Shown: positions 1 through 12,593, counted from the first letter of the stretch. The stretch is 47,332 nt of DNA from Paulinella micropora (GCA_009731375.1 BJOX01000177.1:91473-138804); one strand, 5' to 3'. Notes: generated by a model not told the origin, from the letters alone. Translations and numbers: made by a program.

Positions 1-277
1 CCCACTCATACCGACAGTAGTTTAGTTAACCAACCTGTCCAGTGACCCACTGAGCCCAACCCCCTCCCTCAGATAACCCCCACCCCCCGCACCCCGAGTG
101 ATACCAGAGGCCACCCCGAGCCAAGAGCCGTGAGCGTGGTGAGAGAGCTTCTCTCAGTAAAAGTTTCCGTCTCATGAATCAGTGGAGCACTGATTATGTA
201 CCCCTCATAACAAGCTGCCAACGGCCCCAACCCCGCCGTGTGGCGGTGACACCCAACCATGTATTGGTGCCCCCCAA
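1..277. other. Unique-looking block, nothing recognised
   Basis: This is a mixed-composition, C-rich stretch with no tandem periodicity. A 63-codon reading frame on the minus strand (69-260) has no recognisable motif. The block abuts an imperfect AAT/GAT array at 278-313, the same context in which the retroelements of this window sit, so it could be the edge of another dispersed element that continues outside the window. Confidence 0.35.
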
Positions 278-480
278 AATAATGATAATAATAATGATAA
301 TAATAATGATAATGTACACAGAGATCTCTACTTGATGTGTCTTGAGGTTGGTACTAGAGTTATAGGTACATACGTATATATGTATATATGCTTTATGCAT
401 ATGTAAAAAATATTTTTTTTTAATGCATATATATGTCAATTAGACCTGTAGTGGATGTGTGCGGTCAGTGAGAGGTGTGT

Positions 481-612
481 ATAGATATGTATGTATGTAT
501 GTATGTATGCATGTATGTATGTATGTATGTATGTAGTATGTATGTATGTATGTCTAGATAGGATAGATAGATATGTATGTATGTATGTATGTGTATAGAT
601 ATGTATATATAT
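481..612. repeat. (GTAT)n microsatellite
   Basis: These are tandem GTAT tetranucleotides with scattered substitutions. The array ends in a TATATA run that directly abuts the two-hairpin element at 614. Confidence 0.9.
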
Positions 613-613
613 G

Positions 614-765
614 TTATCGGTGCACCTCCACAAAATGTGGTCAGGTTACCGATACAACTACATATGCGGCGCGCCACATTTGACGTGTTTTGCGGGCTCG
701 CCGGCCCGGCTCCGGCTCGCCCACAAAACACGTCAAATTTGTGGCTAGCCGCATACTATAGTATT
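614..765 (+). mobile_element. Two-hairpin element, copy 1
   Basis: This ~150-bp element is built almost wholly of two adjacent inverted repeats. The first (616-653) pairs ATCGGTGCACCTCCAC with a right arm ending GGTTACCGAT. The second (about 663-754) has ~40-bp arms containing TTGACGTGTTTTGCGGGC and its complement around a GC-rich loop. One arm carries GGCGCGCC where the other carries GGCTAGCC, each itself a palindrome, and all full copies keep this asymmetry. Related copies lie near 7.55, 17.9 and 18.4 kb. It has no coding capacity and resembles a foldback or MITE-type element. The transposition mechanism is unknown. Confidence 0.7.
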
Positions 766-787
766 CTGCATGTCCACGAGACCTGAC

Positions 788-1055
<268 letters not shown>

Positions 1056-1104
1056 CCTGTAGTCGATGTGTGCTGCTACTATGCTAAGGTTGACGTGAGA
1101 GGTG

Positions 1105-1374
1105 TGGGCGAGATGTACCTAGATAGGTAGGTAGGTAGGTAGGTAGGTAGGTAGGTAGGTAGATAGGTAGATAGGTAGGTAGATAGGTATAGGTAGGTAG
1201 GTAGGTAGGTAGGTAGGTAGGTAGGTAGATAGGTAGGTGGGTAGGTAGGTAGGTAGGTAGGTAGGTAGGTAGGTAGATAGATAGATAGATAGATATCTGA
1301 TAGATAGATAGATAGATAGATAGATAAGTAGGTAGGTAGGTAGGTAGACACTTGTCTGGGCTATGTACCCTTAA

Positions 1375-1410
<36 letters not shown>

Positions 1411-1592
1411 GTAGGTGGGTAGGTAGGTACGTGTAGGTAGCTAGGTACGTGTAGGTAGACAGGTAGAGGTAGATAGGCAGATAGGTAGATAGGTAGATGG
1501 ATAGACAGCTAGATAGATAGATAGATAGCTAGATAGATAGGTAGATGTCTGGGCGATGTGCACCTGAGATAGATAGATAGATATATAGATAG

Positions 1593-1623
<31 letters not shown>

Positions 1624-1701
1624 GATAGCTAGATACATAGATATATAGGTAGGTAGGCAGGTAGGTAGGTAGGTAGGTAGGTAGGTAGGTAGGTAGATAG
1701 G

Positions 1702-1732
<31 letters not shown>

Positions 1733-1810
1733 GTAGACAGAATGAATAGATAGAATAGATGGATAGAGAGATAGAGAGAAAAGTCATGAGAGGTCTGCGC
1801 CATGTGCTCT

Positions 1811-1860
<50 letters not shown>

Positions 1861-1950
1861 TATAGATAGATAGATAGAATGAATAGATAGGATAGATGGA
1901 TAGAGAGATAGAGAGAAAAGTCGTGAGAGGTCTGTGCCATGTGCTCTTAC

Positions 1951-1992
<42 letters not shown>

Positions 1993-2050
1993 GGATAGAT
2001 AGATGAAAAGATAGATGGAAAGATAGATGGAAAGATAGATAGATAGATGA

Positions 2051-2093
<43 letters not shown>

Positions 2094-2095
2094 CC
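1105..2095. repeat. GGTA/GATA array with embedded ~25-bp unit
   Basis: This is a compound TAGG and TAGA array. At about 1337, 1541, 1786 and 1927 it is interrupted by a diverged unit around TCTGGGCGATGTGCACCT or TCTGCGCCATGTGCTCTT. The last two copies lie in a larger direct repeat that includes the preceding GATAGAGAGATAGAGAGAAA stretch (about 1755-1815 and 1890-1950). Confidence 0.8.
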
Positions 2096-2129
2096 AGAAT
2101 TCGTGCCAGCACCATAGAGTCCACACCCC

Positions 2130-2325
2130 CGCTACGTATGTATGTATGTATGTATCTTGTATGTATGTATGATGTATGTATGTAGGTAGGTATGGAGGGA
2201 GGGAGTGAGGAACATGTATATACATACATACATATATATATACATATATATATATATGTAAAGGGAAGTAGGAGATAGAGAACATGGAAGGGAGTAAAGA
2301 TATATATACATATATATATATATAT

Positions 2326-2361
<36 letters not shown>
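2130..2361. repeat. GTAT, TA and AG arrays
   Basis: GTAT repeats pass into TATATA tracts and then a GA dinucleotide run. No other signal is visible. Confidence 0.75.
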
Positions 2362-2900
<539 letters not shown>

Positions 2901-2999
2901 CGCACGAGTAGTAGCCACGAGCTTGTCCTTGTATGTGTGTATATATAAATAAAAAAAAATATATATATGTACATACATGTACATATATACATAATATAT

Positions 3000-3046
<47 letters not shown>

Positions 3047-3111
3047 GAGTAGTAGCCACGAGCTTGTCCTTGTATGTGTGCATTGTATGTATCTATGTAT
3101 GTATCTATGTA

Positions 3112-3142
<31 letters not shown>

Positions 3143-3194
3143 ATTTATTGAAGCAAGAAGGCACGAGTAGTAGCTACTAGCTTGTCCTTGTATA

Positions 3195-3230
<36 letters not shown>

Positions 3231-3298
3231 TGTATCTATGTGTGTGTGTATGTGTGTACGTATGTATGTGTGTATGTATGTGAGTATGTATGTAAAGG
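2901..3298. repeat. Unit of ~38 bp, three copies, with TA and GTAT tracts
   Basis: The unit, which includes GCACGAGTAGTAGCCACGAG followed by CTTGTCCTTGTATGTGTG, occurs at about 2901, 3043 and 3161. TATATA and GTAT arrays separate the copies. The third copy differs by one or two bases. Confidence 0.8.
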
Positions 3299-3334
3299 AA
3301 AGAACGTCCTTCATATCCAACGGGCTCTGGAGAC

Positions 3335-3646
<312 letters not shown>

Positions 3647-3647
<1 letters not shown>

Positions 3648-3915
3648 GCGCTTCTCTGTCAATGGCTGATGCATTTCTGCACATGCGCCTCCATCGTCTC
3701 ACCCTTGAGGGGAGTACGAAGAATTGACGATAAGCTCTAATGACACCCCCGCAAGGGCAGTTCCAACACTTCCAGACGGGCCGGTATGTTCAATGAAAAT
3801 ACTGATCCAGAAATAGACCGGTATGTTCAATGAAAATACTGGTGGCACCGACGGGAATCGAACTGGCGACAGGGCCCAGATGGTAGAACTTGACCACTGG
3901 GCTATCACGGTGTCC
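3647..3915 (-). mobile_element. tRNA-derived SINE, copy 1
   Basis: Read on the minus strand, this is a full-length SINE. A ~72-nt tRNA-like head (3843-3914) has a box-A-like TAGCCCAGTGG and a box-B-like GTTCGATTCCC. A body follows in which CCAGTATTTTCATTGAACAT occurs twice, and the 3' region ends GACAGAGAAGC before the trinucleotide tail. TTA arrays flank it on both sides on its own strand. The head probably serves as an RNA polymerase III promoter, as in other tRNA-derived SINEs. It has no coding capacity and would need a LINE reverse transcriptase. Confidence 0.88.
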
Positions 3916-3954
<39 letters not shown>

Positions 3955-3969
3955 GTAATAATAATAATT
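3916..3969. repeat. (AAT)n flanking the SINE head
   Basis: This TAA/AAT array lies on the 5' side of SINE copy 1. It matches the array on its 3' side in phase and strand, so the element sits inside one trinucleotide array. Confidence 0.85.
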
Positions 3970-3989
3970 GCTTTGGGTCCGGTCCGTTC

Positions 3990-4350
3990 TACACACACCC
4001 AGGTTTTCCGGGTTCTGGGTGGGTGTGAAAGTGCCACCGCAGGCCGCCGGGCTTTTCACTAAGGCGGGATCCACACCACCCAGAATTCCGGGTTTCTGGG
4101 GCCACTTTCTGGGCTTTGGCTTCCTGAAAAGCCTGGCCTGTGGTGGCCACTTTCACACCACAGAACCTGGAAATCTGGGTGGTGTAGCAGGTTTTTCTCG
4201 TGGCAAGTGGGGGTAAATCTCATGTTAGGGCCGCAACACCCAGGCAGAGGCACCAGAAACCCGGAATGGGTGTGAACGTGGCCACCGCAAGCCAGGCTTT
4301 TCAGGCCGCAAAAACCCAGAAAGTGGCACCAGAATCCCAAAACTCAGGGG
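3990..4350. repeat. GC-rich repeat with inverted copies
   Basis: Related modules containing CCGGGTTTCTGG, CCACTTTCTGGG and CTGAAAAGCCTGGCC appear forward (about 4010-4195) and reverse-complemented (about 4228-4345). Each is built around GGTGGCC and TTTCAC blocks. A close relative near 7.7-8.04 kb is split by a TATC array. No open frame or transposase is present. It is probably a non-autonomous dispersed repeat of unknown class. Confidence 0.6.
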
Positions 4351-4428
4351 TGGCGTAGAGCAAAAATCTGAGAAGAAAAACTGTGTGAGAAGTTTTGATT
4401 TTGGAAGTTCACGGTTGACTATTCTGAA

Positions 4429-4429
<1 letters not shown>

Positions 4430-4459
<30 letters not shown>

Positions 4460-4530
4460 TGTATATATGTATATATGTATGTATGTATGTATGCGTGTAT
4501 GTGTGTATGTAGAAAAATAGATAGATAGAC

Positions 4531-4566
<36 letters not shown>

Positions 4567-4637
4567 GAGTAGGTAGGTAGGTAGATAGATAGAGGTTTAG
4601 GTAGATAGGTAGATGGATAGGTAGGTGGATAGGTAGC

Positions 4638-4678
<41 letters not shown>

Positions 4679-4982
4679 GGATAGATAGATAGATAGATAG
4701 ATAGATAAGATAGATAGATAGATAGATAGATAGATAAGTAGGTAGGTAGGTAGATAGATAGAGGTTTAGGTAGATAGGTAGATGGATAGGTAGGTGGATA
4801 GGTAGATAGATAGGTAGGTCAGTAGAAAGATAGATAGATAAGATAGATAGATAAGATAGATAGATAAGATAGATAGATAAGATAGATAGTAAGATAGATA
4901 GATAGATGGACAGACAGATAGATAGATAGATAGATAGATAGACAGGTAGACAGATAGATAGATAGATAGACAGGTAGATAAG

Positions 4983-5021
<39 letters not shown>

Positions 5022-5057
5022 GTAGATAGGTAGATAGATAGAGAGATAGATAGATAG
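4430..5057. repeat. GTAT and GATA arrays
   Basis: A short GTAT array is followed by a long GATA array with GGTA interruptions. A segment including GATAGAGGTTTAGGTAGATA is repeated at about 4585 and 4757. The pairing suggests a larger local duplication of about 170 bp. Confidence 0.85.
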
Positions 5058-5239
5058 ACCTGATCTAGGGCTGCTAGTTTGTCTAGGTCCATAGATAGAT
5101 AGATAGATAGATAGATAGATGGATAGATAGATAGATAGATAGATAGATATATAGATAGATTAGATAGATAGATAGATAGATCTGATCCAGGGCTACTAGC
5201 TTGTCAAGTTCCGTTATGAGAAAGGAAAGTAGTAGATAG

Positions 5240-5278
<39 letters not shown>

Positions 5279-5406
5279 CGATTAGATAGATAGATTAGAT
5301 AGATAAATAGATAGATCTGATCTAGGGATGCTAGTTTTTCTAGGTCCGTTATGAAAAAAGCAAAGTAGTAGATAGGTAGATAGATAGATAGATAGATAGA
5401 TAGATG

Positions 5407-5438
<32 letters not shown>

Positions 5439-5775
5439 TAGAGACCTGATCTAAGGCTGCTAGCTTGTCTGGATCAGTGACGACAAAGGAAAGTATCGGA
5501 TAGGTAGATAGATGTAGTAGTAGATAGGTAGATAGATATAGAGACCTGATCTAAGGCTGCTAGCTTGTCTGGATCTGTGACGACAAAAGGAAAGTAGTAG
5601 ATAGGTAGATAGATATAGTAGTAGATAGATAGATAGATAGATATAGAGACCCGATCTAAGGCGGCCAGTTTGTCTGGATCAGTGATGACAAGTAGTAGAT
5701 AGGTAGATAGATATAGAGACCTGATCTAAGGCTGCTAATTTATCTGGATCTGTGACGACAAAAGGGAAGTGTTCG
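5058..5775. repeat. Unit of ~50 bp, seven copies, alternating with (GATA)n
   Basis: A unit with the core CCTGATCTAAGGCTGCTAG followed by TTGTCTGGATC and GACGACAAAGGAAAGTAG occurs at about 5058, 5180, 5315, 5443, 5538, 5648 and 5718. GATA arrays of variable length separate the copies, giving spacings of about 70-135 bp. The first copy is truncated at its right end. It looks like a composite minisatellite private to this locus. Confidence 0.85.
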
Positions 5776-5829
5776 AGAATCTCAGAGCCTGCATGTTCAA
5801 GACATGTTTATTATATTTATATATTGGTA

Positions 5830-5862
5830 CATATGTATAGAAAGAGAGGGAGAGAGAGAGAG

Positions 5863-5899
<37 letters not shown>

Positions 5900-5965
5900 T
5901 TGGTGGGGGGAGTGAATGAGAGTGTGTGTATGTGTGTGTGTGTGTGTGTGCGTGTGTGTGCATGT

Positions 5966-6035
<70 letters not shown>

Positions 6036-6219
6036 GAGAGAGNNNNNNNNNNNNNNNNNNNNNNNNNNNNNNNNNNNNNNNNNNNNNNNNNNNNNNNNNN
6101 NNNNNNNNNNNNNNNNNNNNNNNNNNNNNNNNNNNNNNNNNNNNNNNNNNNNNNNNNNNNNNNNNNNNNNNNNNNNNNNNNNNNNNNNNNNNNNNNNNNN
6201 NNNNNNNNNNNNNNNNNNN

Positions 6220-6275
<56 letters not shown>
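5830..6275. repeat. AG and GT dinucleotide arrays around a gap
   Basis: AG-rich, GT-rich and again AG-rich dinucleotide tracts surround an N gap (6043-6219). The gap occupies the middle of an unresolvable dinucleotide tract. Confidence 0.9.
6043..6219. other. Assembly gaps (N runs)
   Basis: This is the first of thirteen N runs. The others are 11483-11492, 11912-12424, 14291-14926, 15547-15556, 16317-16717, 20182-20554, 20796-21377, 22033-22042, 24351-24360, 26395-26574, 37623-37916 and 45805-45870. Most lie in or beside simple repeats. The 10-base ones are likely of unknown size. Reading frames across them are meaningless. Confidence 0.99.
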
Positions 6276-6280
<5 letters not shown>

Positions 6281-6323
6281 GCCTTCGGGTGCCTGGTCTG
6301 TTAGCTTTTGGTAGCGGTTGAGC

Positions 6324-6390
<67 letters not shown>

Positions 6391-6391
6391 C

Positions 6392-6438
<47 letters not shown>

Positions 6439-6543
6439 GCCTTCGGGCGCCTGGTCTGTTAGCTTTTGGTAGCGCTTCAGCGTTGCTTTGTGGAACTTGG
6501 CAAGAAGAGAACTGAACTCCGGCTTTGAGTACGTAAGTAAGTG

Positions 6544-6593
<50 letters not shown>

Positions 6594-6860
6594 CAAATAA
6601 GTAAGTAAGTAAGTAAGTAAGTGAGTAAGTAAGTAAGTAAGTAAGCAAACAAGTAAGTAAGTAAGTAAGTAAGTAAGTAGAATTTGGCGAAGGAGAGAAG
6701 TGAACTCCGGCTGGACAAGATGTCAAGTAAGTAAGTAATGAGGAAGTGAGGAAGTGAGGAAGTAAGTAAGTAAGTAAGTAAGTAAGTAGAGTGTAGCGTT
6801 GTGGACTGTGGCAAGGAGAGAAGTGAACTGCGGCTGGATACGATGAGGAAGTGAGGAAGT
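6276..6860. repeat. Unit repeats in (AG)n and (AAGT)n
   Basis: A ~48-bp unit starting GATTGGCCTTCGGGTGCCTG occurs at about 6276 and 6434. A second unit with GAGAAGTGAACTCCGGCTGG follows in three copies at about 6500, 6690 and 6815, separated by AAGT arrays. Confidence 0.8.
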
Positions 6861-6998
6861 GAGGAAGTGAGGAAGTGAGTGAGTGAGTAAGAGAGTAAGT
6901 GAGTAAGTAAGTAAGTAAGTTAAGTAAGTTAAGTAGTTAAGTAAGTTAAGTAAGTTAAGTAAGTTAAGTAAGTTCGTAAGTAAGTTAAGTAAGTAAGC

Positions 6999-7033
<35 letters not shown>

Positions 7034-7160
7034 ACATACATACATACATACATACATACATACATACACACACACATACATACATACATACATACATACA
7101 TACATACATACATACATACGTACATACATAACATTTCCTACATACATACACACACGAATA
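6861..7160. repeat. (AAGT)n then (CATA)n
   Basis: AAGT/GAAGT-type arrays (about 6861-7033), with a sub-block of TTAAG-containing variants, are followed by a CATA array (about 7034-7125). Confidence 0.9.
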
Positions 7161-7187
7161 TCATTCTTTCCGTGGGGCATGCACTCT

Positions 7188-7552
<365 letters not shown>

Positions 7553-7694
7553 TCTTCCACAAAACGTGGTCAGGTTACCGGTAAAAACCCACACATGCGG
7601 CGCGCGCCACATTTCACGTGTTTTGCGGGCTCGCCGGCCCGGCCCGGCCCGCCCGTAAAACACGTCAAACTTGTGGCTTTTTTTGCCGCATAAT
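7553..7694 (+). mobile_element. Two-hairpin element, copy 2 (5' damaged)
   Basis: This copy has the same organisation as the one near 614. The second hairpin (about 7595-7692) is intact, but the left arm of the first hairpin has been replaced by the TATC array. A short T run has also been inserted near the right end. The loop is a run of GGCCC modules. Confidence 0.68.
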
Positions 7695-7705
7695 CTACCA
7701 CGAGT

Positions 7706-7785
7706 TACTTGGGAATTCCGGGTTTCTGGTGCCACTTCCTGGGTCTATCTATCTACCTACCTACCCATCTACCTGTCTATCTATC

Positions 7786-7866
<81 letters not shown>

Positions 7867-7887
7867 CATCCATCCATCCATCCATCC

Positions 7888-7965
<78 letters not shown>

Positions 7966-8042
7966 TTTGCGGCCCTGAAAAGGCCGGCCTGCGGTGGCAT
8001 GTCCACACCCAAAAGCCGGAAATTTGGGGTGGTGGTGGCGTA
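7706..8042. repeat. GC-rich repeat split by a (TATC)n expansion
   Basis: The left half (about 7710-7743, including CCGGGTTTCTGGTGCCACTT) and right half (about 7966-8042, including CCTGAAAAGGCCGGCCTG) match consecutive parts of the GC-rich repeat at 4.0-4.35 kb. Here they are separated by a ~220-bp TATC/CCAT array. The array therefore lies inside an older dispersed repeat. Confidence 0.65.
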
Positions 8043-8049
8043 GGAGGGG

Positions 8050-8183
8050 GCCTCTCTCTCTCTCTCTCTGTGTCTGATGTTCTTCTGTTACCTCCTGCTG
8101 CAAACCACACTGTGAACAAAACCGACGCCAGGGTCCCTATGCATATGTATGTATGTATGTATGTGGTGGTGATGTAGAATGGG

Positions 8184-8237
<54 letters not shown>

Positions 8238-9163
8238 TACACTGTAAAACAAAACCGACGCCAGGGTCCCTGTGAACATGTCTGTATGTCTGTATGTCTG
8301 TATGTATGTATGTATGTATTTATGTAAACCACACTGTGAACAAAACCAATGCCAAGGACCCTATGCATAATGTATGGATGTATCTCTGTCTGTCTGTCTG
8401 TCTGCATGTATGTATGTATGTATGTATGTATGTATAAATCGACGCCAAGGACCCTATGCATGTGTATGTATGTATGTATGTATGTATGTATGTATGTATG
8501 TATGCATGTATGTATGAATACGCGCACGTTTGTATGTATGTATGTATGTATGTATGTATGTATGTGTGTGTGTATGTATCTATGTCTGACTGTATGTTTG
8601 TATGTATGTGTGTATGTATATATCTATGTTTGTATGTAAACCGACGCCAGGGTCCCTAAGAACATATATGTATGTCTGTATGTCTGTATGTATGTATGTA
8701 TGTATGTATGTATGTATATATGTATGTAAACCACACTGTGAACAAAACCGACGCCAAGGACCGTATGCATATGTATATGTATGTATGTATATCTGTCTGT
8801 CTGTCTGTCTATCTGTCTGTATGTATGTATGTATGTATGTATAAATCGACGCCAAGGACCCTATGCATGTGTATGTATGTATGTATGTATGCATGCATGT
8901 ATGTATGTATGTATGTATGTATGTATAAACCGACGCCAGGGTCCCTATAAACATGTATGTATGTATGTATATCTGTCTGTCTGTCTGTATGTATGTATGT
9001 ATGTAAATCGACGCCAAGGACCCTATGCATGTGTATGTATGTATGTATCTCTGTCTGTACGTATGCATGTATGTATGTATCTATGTATGTATGTATGTAT
9101 GTATGTGTGTATGTATGTCTGTCTGTATGTCTGTATGTCTGTATGTATGTATGTATGTATGTA

Positions 9164-9200
<37 letters not shown>

Positions 9201-9320
9201 ATGTATAAACTGATATGTATGTATGTATGTATGTATGTATGTGTGTGTGTGCATGTATGTATGTATGTATGTATGTATGTATGTATAAACTGACGCCAAG
9301 GTCCCTATGCGCACGTTTGT
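8050..9320. repeat. Unit of up to ~45 bp, about ten copies, alternating with (GTAT)n
   Basis: A unit whose complete form reads ACCACACTGTGAACAAAACC then GACGCCAGGGTCCCTATGCA occurs at about 8103, 8239, 8329, 8440, 8640, 8730, 8846, 8928, 9006 and 9290. Several copies keep only the right half. GTAT or CTGT arrays and one AG run (complement) separate them. The right-half core alternates between CCAGGGTCCCT and CCAAGGACCCT, which marks two subtypes that partly alternate. Confidence 0.85.
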
Positions 9321-10318
<998 letters not shown>

Positions 10319-10454
10319 TTTCGGATGGTATTCATATCATTATATGCACATACATGCATTTTTCTTTCTTTCCTTCATAACATTTATGGTTTCCATTAGT
10401 TTCGTTTCTGTTTTTCTTTTGTTCGTTTCTTTTTTTAGTTCTTCCAAAAATCTT

Positions 10455-10457
<3 letters not shown>
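10319..10457. other. AT-rich spacer, one end repeated downstream
   Basis: This is a non-tandem, T-rich stretch. Its right end, containing TTAGTTCTTCCAAAAATCTT, recurs at about 11217-11238, also immediately before an AAT array. It is therefore a direct repeat flanking the SINE cluster. Confidence 0.5.
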
Positions 10458-10489
<32 letters not shown>

Positions 10490-10567
10490 TAATAATAATA
10501 ATAATAAATAATAATAAATAATAATAATAATAATAATAATAATTATTATTATTATTATTATTATTAC

Positions 10568-10618
<51 letters not shown>
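10458..10618. repeat. (AAT)n meeting (ATT)n head-on
   Basis: An AAT array switches at about 10544 to ATT, forming a long self-complementary tract that could fold back. The ATT half borders the head of SINE copy 2. Confidence 0.9.
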
Positions 10619-10886
10619 GGACACCGTGATAGCCCAGTGGTCAAGTTCTACCATCTGGGCCCTGTCGCCAGTTCGATTCCCGTCGGTGCCACCAGTATTT
10701 TCATTGAACATACCGGTCTATTTCTGGACCAGTATTTTCATTGAACATACCGGCCCGTCTGGAAGTGTTGGAACTGCCCTTGCGGGGGTGTCATTAGAGC
10801 TTATCGTCAATTCTTCGTACTCCCCTCACGGGTGAGACGATGGAGGCGCATGTGCAGAAATGCATCAGCCATTGACAGAGAAGCAC

Positions 10887-10887
<1 letters not shown>
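10619..10887 (+). mobile_element. tRNA-derived SINE, copy 2 (full length)
   Basis: The tRNA-like head (10620-10691) begins GACACCGTGATAGCCCAGTGG and ends with a box-B-like GTTCGATTCCC. The body has the CCAGTATTTTCATTGAACAT module twice, 38 bp apart. A small stem-loop (CTCACGGGTGAG) precedes the ATGGAGGCGCATGTGCAG motif at 10840, and the element ends before a TTA tail at about 10888. TTA arrays lie on both sides. It is nearly identical to copy 1. Confidence 0.9.
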
Positions 10888-10920
<33 letters not shown>

Positions 10921-10951
10921 GATTATGATTAATTATGATTAATTATTATTA

Positions 10952-10992
<41 letters not shown>

Positions 10993-10993
10993 T
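10888..10993. repeat. (TTA)n between SINE copies 2 and 3
   Basis: This TTA array with a GATTAATTATGATTAATT interruption forms both the tail of copy 2 and the 5' flank of copy 3. Confidence 0.85.
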
Positions 10994-11155
10994 GCCACCA
11001 GTATTTTCATTGAACATACCGGTCCGTCTGGAAGTGTTGGAACTGTCCTTGCGGGGGTGTCATAGAGCCTATCGTCAATTCTTCGTACTCCCCTCACGGG
11101 TGAGACGATGGAGGCGCATGTGCAGATTTGCATCAGCCATTGACAGAGAAGCACT
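10994..11155 (+). mobile_element. tRNA-derived SINE, copy 3 (5' truncated)
   Basis: This copy starts at GCCACCAGTATTTTC, just after the tRNA-like head, and carries the single-module body and complete 3' end. Loss of the head fits incomplete reverse transcription, which is normal for SINEs. It would lack its own promoter. Confidence 0.87.
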
Positions 11156-11249
11156 ATTATTATTATTATTATTATCATTATTATTATTATTATTATTACT
11201 ATTATCATTTCTTTTCTTAGTTCTTCCAAAATCTTTATAATAATAATAA
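11156..11249. repeat. (ATT)n, short spacer, (AAT)n
   Basis: This holds the tail of SINE copy 3, the repeated TTAGTTCTTCCAAAATCTTT spacer and an AAT array that serves as tail of the minus-strand copy 4. Confidence 0.8.
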
Positions 11250-11482
11250 TAGTGCTTCTCTGTCAATGGCTGATGCATTTCTGCACATGCGCCTCCATCG
11301 TCTCACCCGTGAGGGAAGTACGAAGAATTGACGATAGGCTCCAATGACACCCCCGCACGGGCAGTTCCGACACTTCCAGACGGACCGGTATGTTCAATGA
11401 AAATACTGGTGGCACCGACGGGAATCGAACTGGCGACAGGGCCCAGATGGTAGAACTTGACCACTGGGCTATCACGGTGTCC
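11250..11482 (-). mobile_element. tRNA-derived SINE, copy 4
   Basis: This minus-strand copy has a tRNA-like head at about 11411-11482 and the single-module body variant. It ends at a 10-N gap exactly at the head, so its 5' flank is not reliably known. Confidence 0.87.
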
Positions 11483-11492
11483 NNNNNNNNNN

Positions 11493-11600
11493 ATTATTAT
11501 TATTATTATTGCCATAATAATAATAATAATAATTATAACAATAATAATAATAATAATAATTATTATTATTATTATTATTATTACTATTATCATATTATCA

Positions 11601-11685
<85 letters not shown>

Positions 11686-11690
11686 GTAAA
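11493..11690. repeat. ATT/AAT/ATT trinucleotide arrays
   Basis: Trinucleotide arrays switch strand at about 11514 and 11561. The final ATT array is the 5' flank of the unnamed 490-bp element. Confidence 0.85.
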
Positions 11691-11695
11691 TCTGC

Positions 11696-11911
11696 CTTGG
11701 AGTGTTGACTGTGACATATTTGAGGGAAATCCCGATGAAAAAACCTAGTCACACTTGCTAAACAGAGTTCCAGCCCAATGGCCTCAAGGCGTTAAACTGT
11801 GACGCCAACTCATAACCCTTTGGTGGTAGATGCTGGGGAGGAGGGTCGTTGCGCGCGTAAAAGATCTTAAACTCCGCATATGCTGGTTGATAGCCCAGGA
11901 CCCAGCAGACA
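11696..11911 (+). mobile_element. Unnamed ~490-bp element, 5' part
   Basis: This is a plus-strand relative of the tandem pair at 26.7-27.7 kb and covers the 5' ~215 bp (GGAGTGTTGACTGTGA through TTGATAGCCC) before an N gap. It is more diverged from that pair than the pair members are from each other. An ATT array precedes it. No coding domain or clear pol III promoter is recognised. Confidence 0.75.
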
Positions 11912-12424
11912 NNNNNNNNNNNNNNNNNNNNNNNNNNNNNNNNNNNNNNNNNNNNNNNNNNNNNNNNNNNNNNNNNNNNNNNNNNNNNNNNNNNNNNNNN
12001 NNNNNNNNNNNNNNNNNNNNNNNNNNNNNNNNNNNNNNNNNNNNNNNNNNNNNNNNNNNNNNNNNNNNNNNNNNNNNNNNNNNNNNNNNNNNNNNNNNNN
12101 NNNNNNNNNNNNNNNNNNNNNNNNNNNNNNNNNNNNNNNNNNNNNNNNNNNNNNNNNNNNNNNNNNNNNNNNNNNNNNNNNNNNNNNNNNNNNNNNNNNN
12201 NNNNNNNNNNNNNNNNNNNNNNNNNNNNNNNNNNNNNNNNNNNNNNNNNNNNNNNNNNNNNNNNNNNNNNNNNNNNNNNNNNNNNNNNNNNNNNNNNNNN
12301 NNNNNNNNNNNNNNNNNNNNNNNNNNNNNNNNNNNNNNNNNNNNNNNNNNNNNNNNNNNNNNNNNNNNNNNNNNNNNNNNNNNNNNNNNNNNNNNNNNNN
12401 NNNNNNNNNNNNNNNNNNNNNNNN

Positions 12425-12467
<43 letters not shown>

Positions 12468-12557
12468 GAGTAGGGGTAGTAGTAGGAGTAGGAGTAGGAG
12501 TAGGAGTAGGAGTAGTAGTACTAGTAGTAGGAGTAGTAGGAGTAGGAGTTGGAGTAG

Positions 12558-12593
<36 letters not shown>

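Noticed and set aside
69-260. 63-codon minus-strand frame at the window edge
   Set aside because: It is short, has no domain or neighbouring coding signal, and could easily arise by chance in C-rich DNA.
8050-9320. Possible CRISPR-like array because unit and spacer alternate
   Set aside because: The spacers are the same GTAT microsatellite, unit lengths vary, no cas genes are present and the sequence is eukaryotic.
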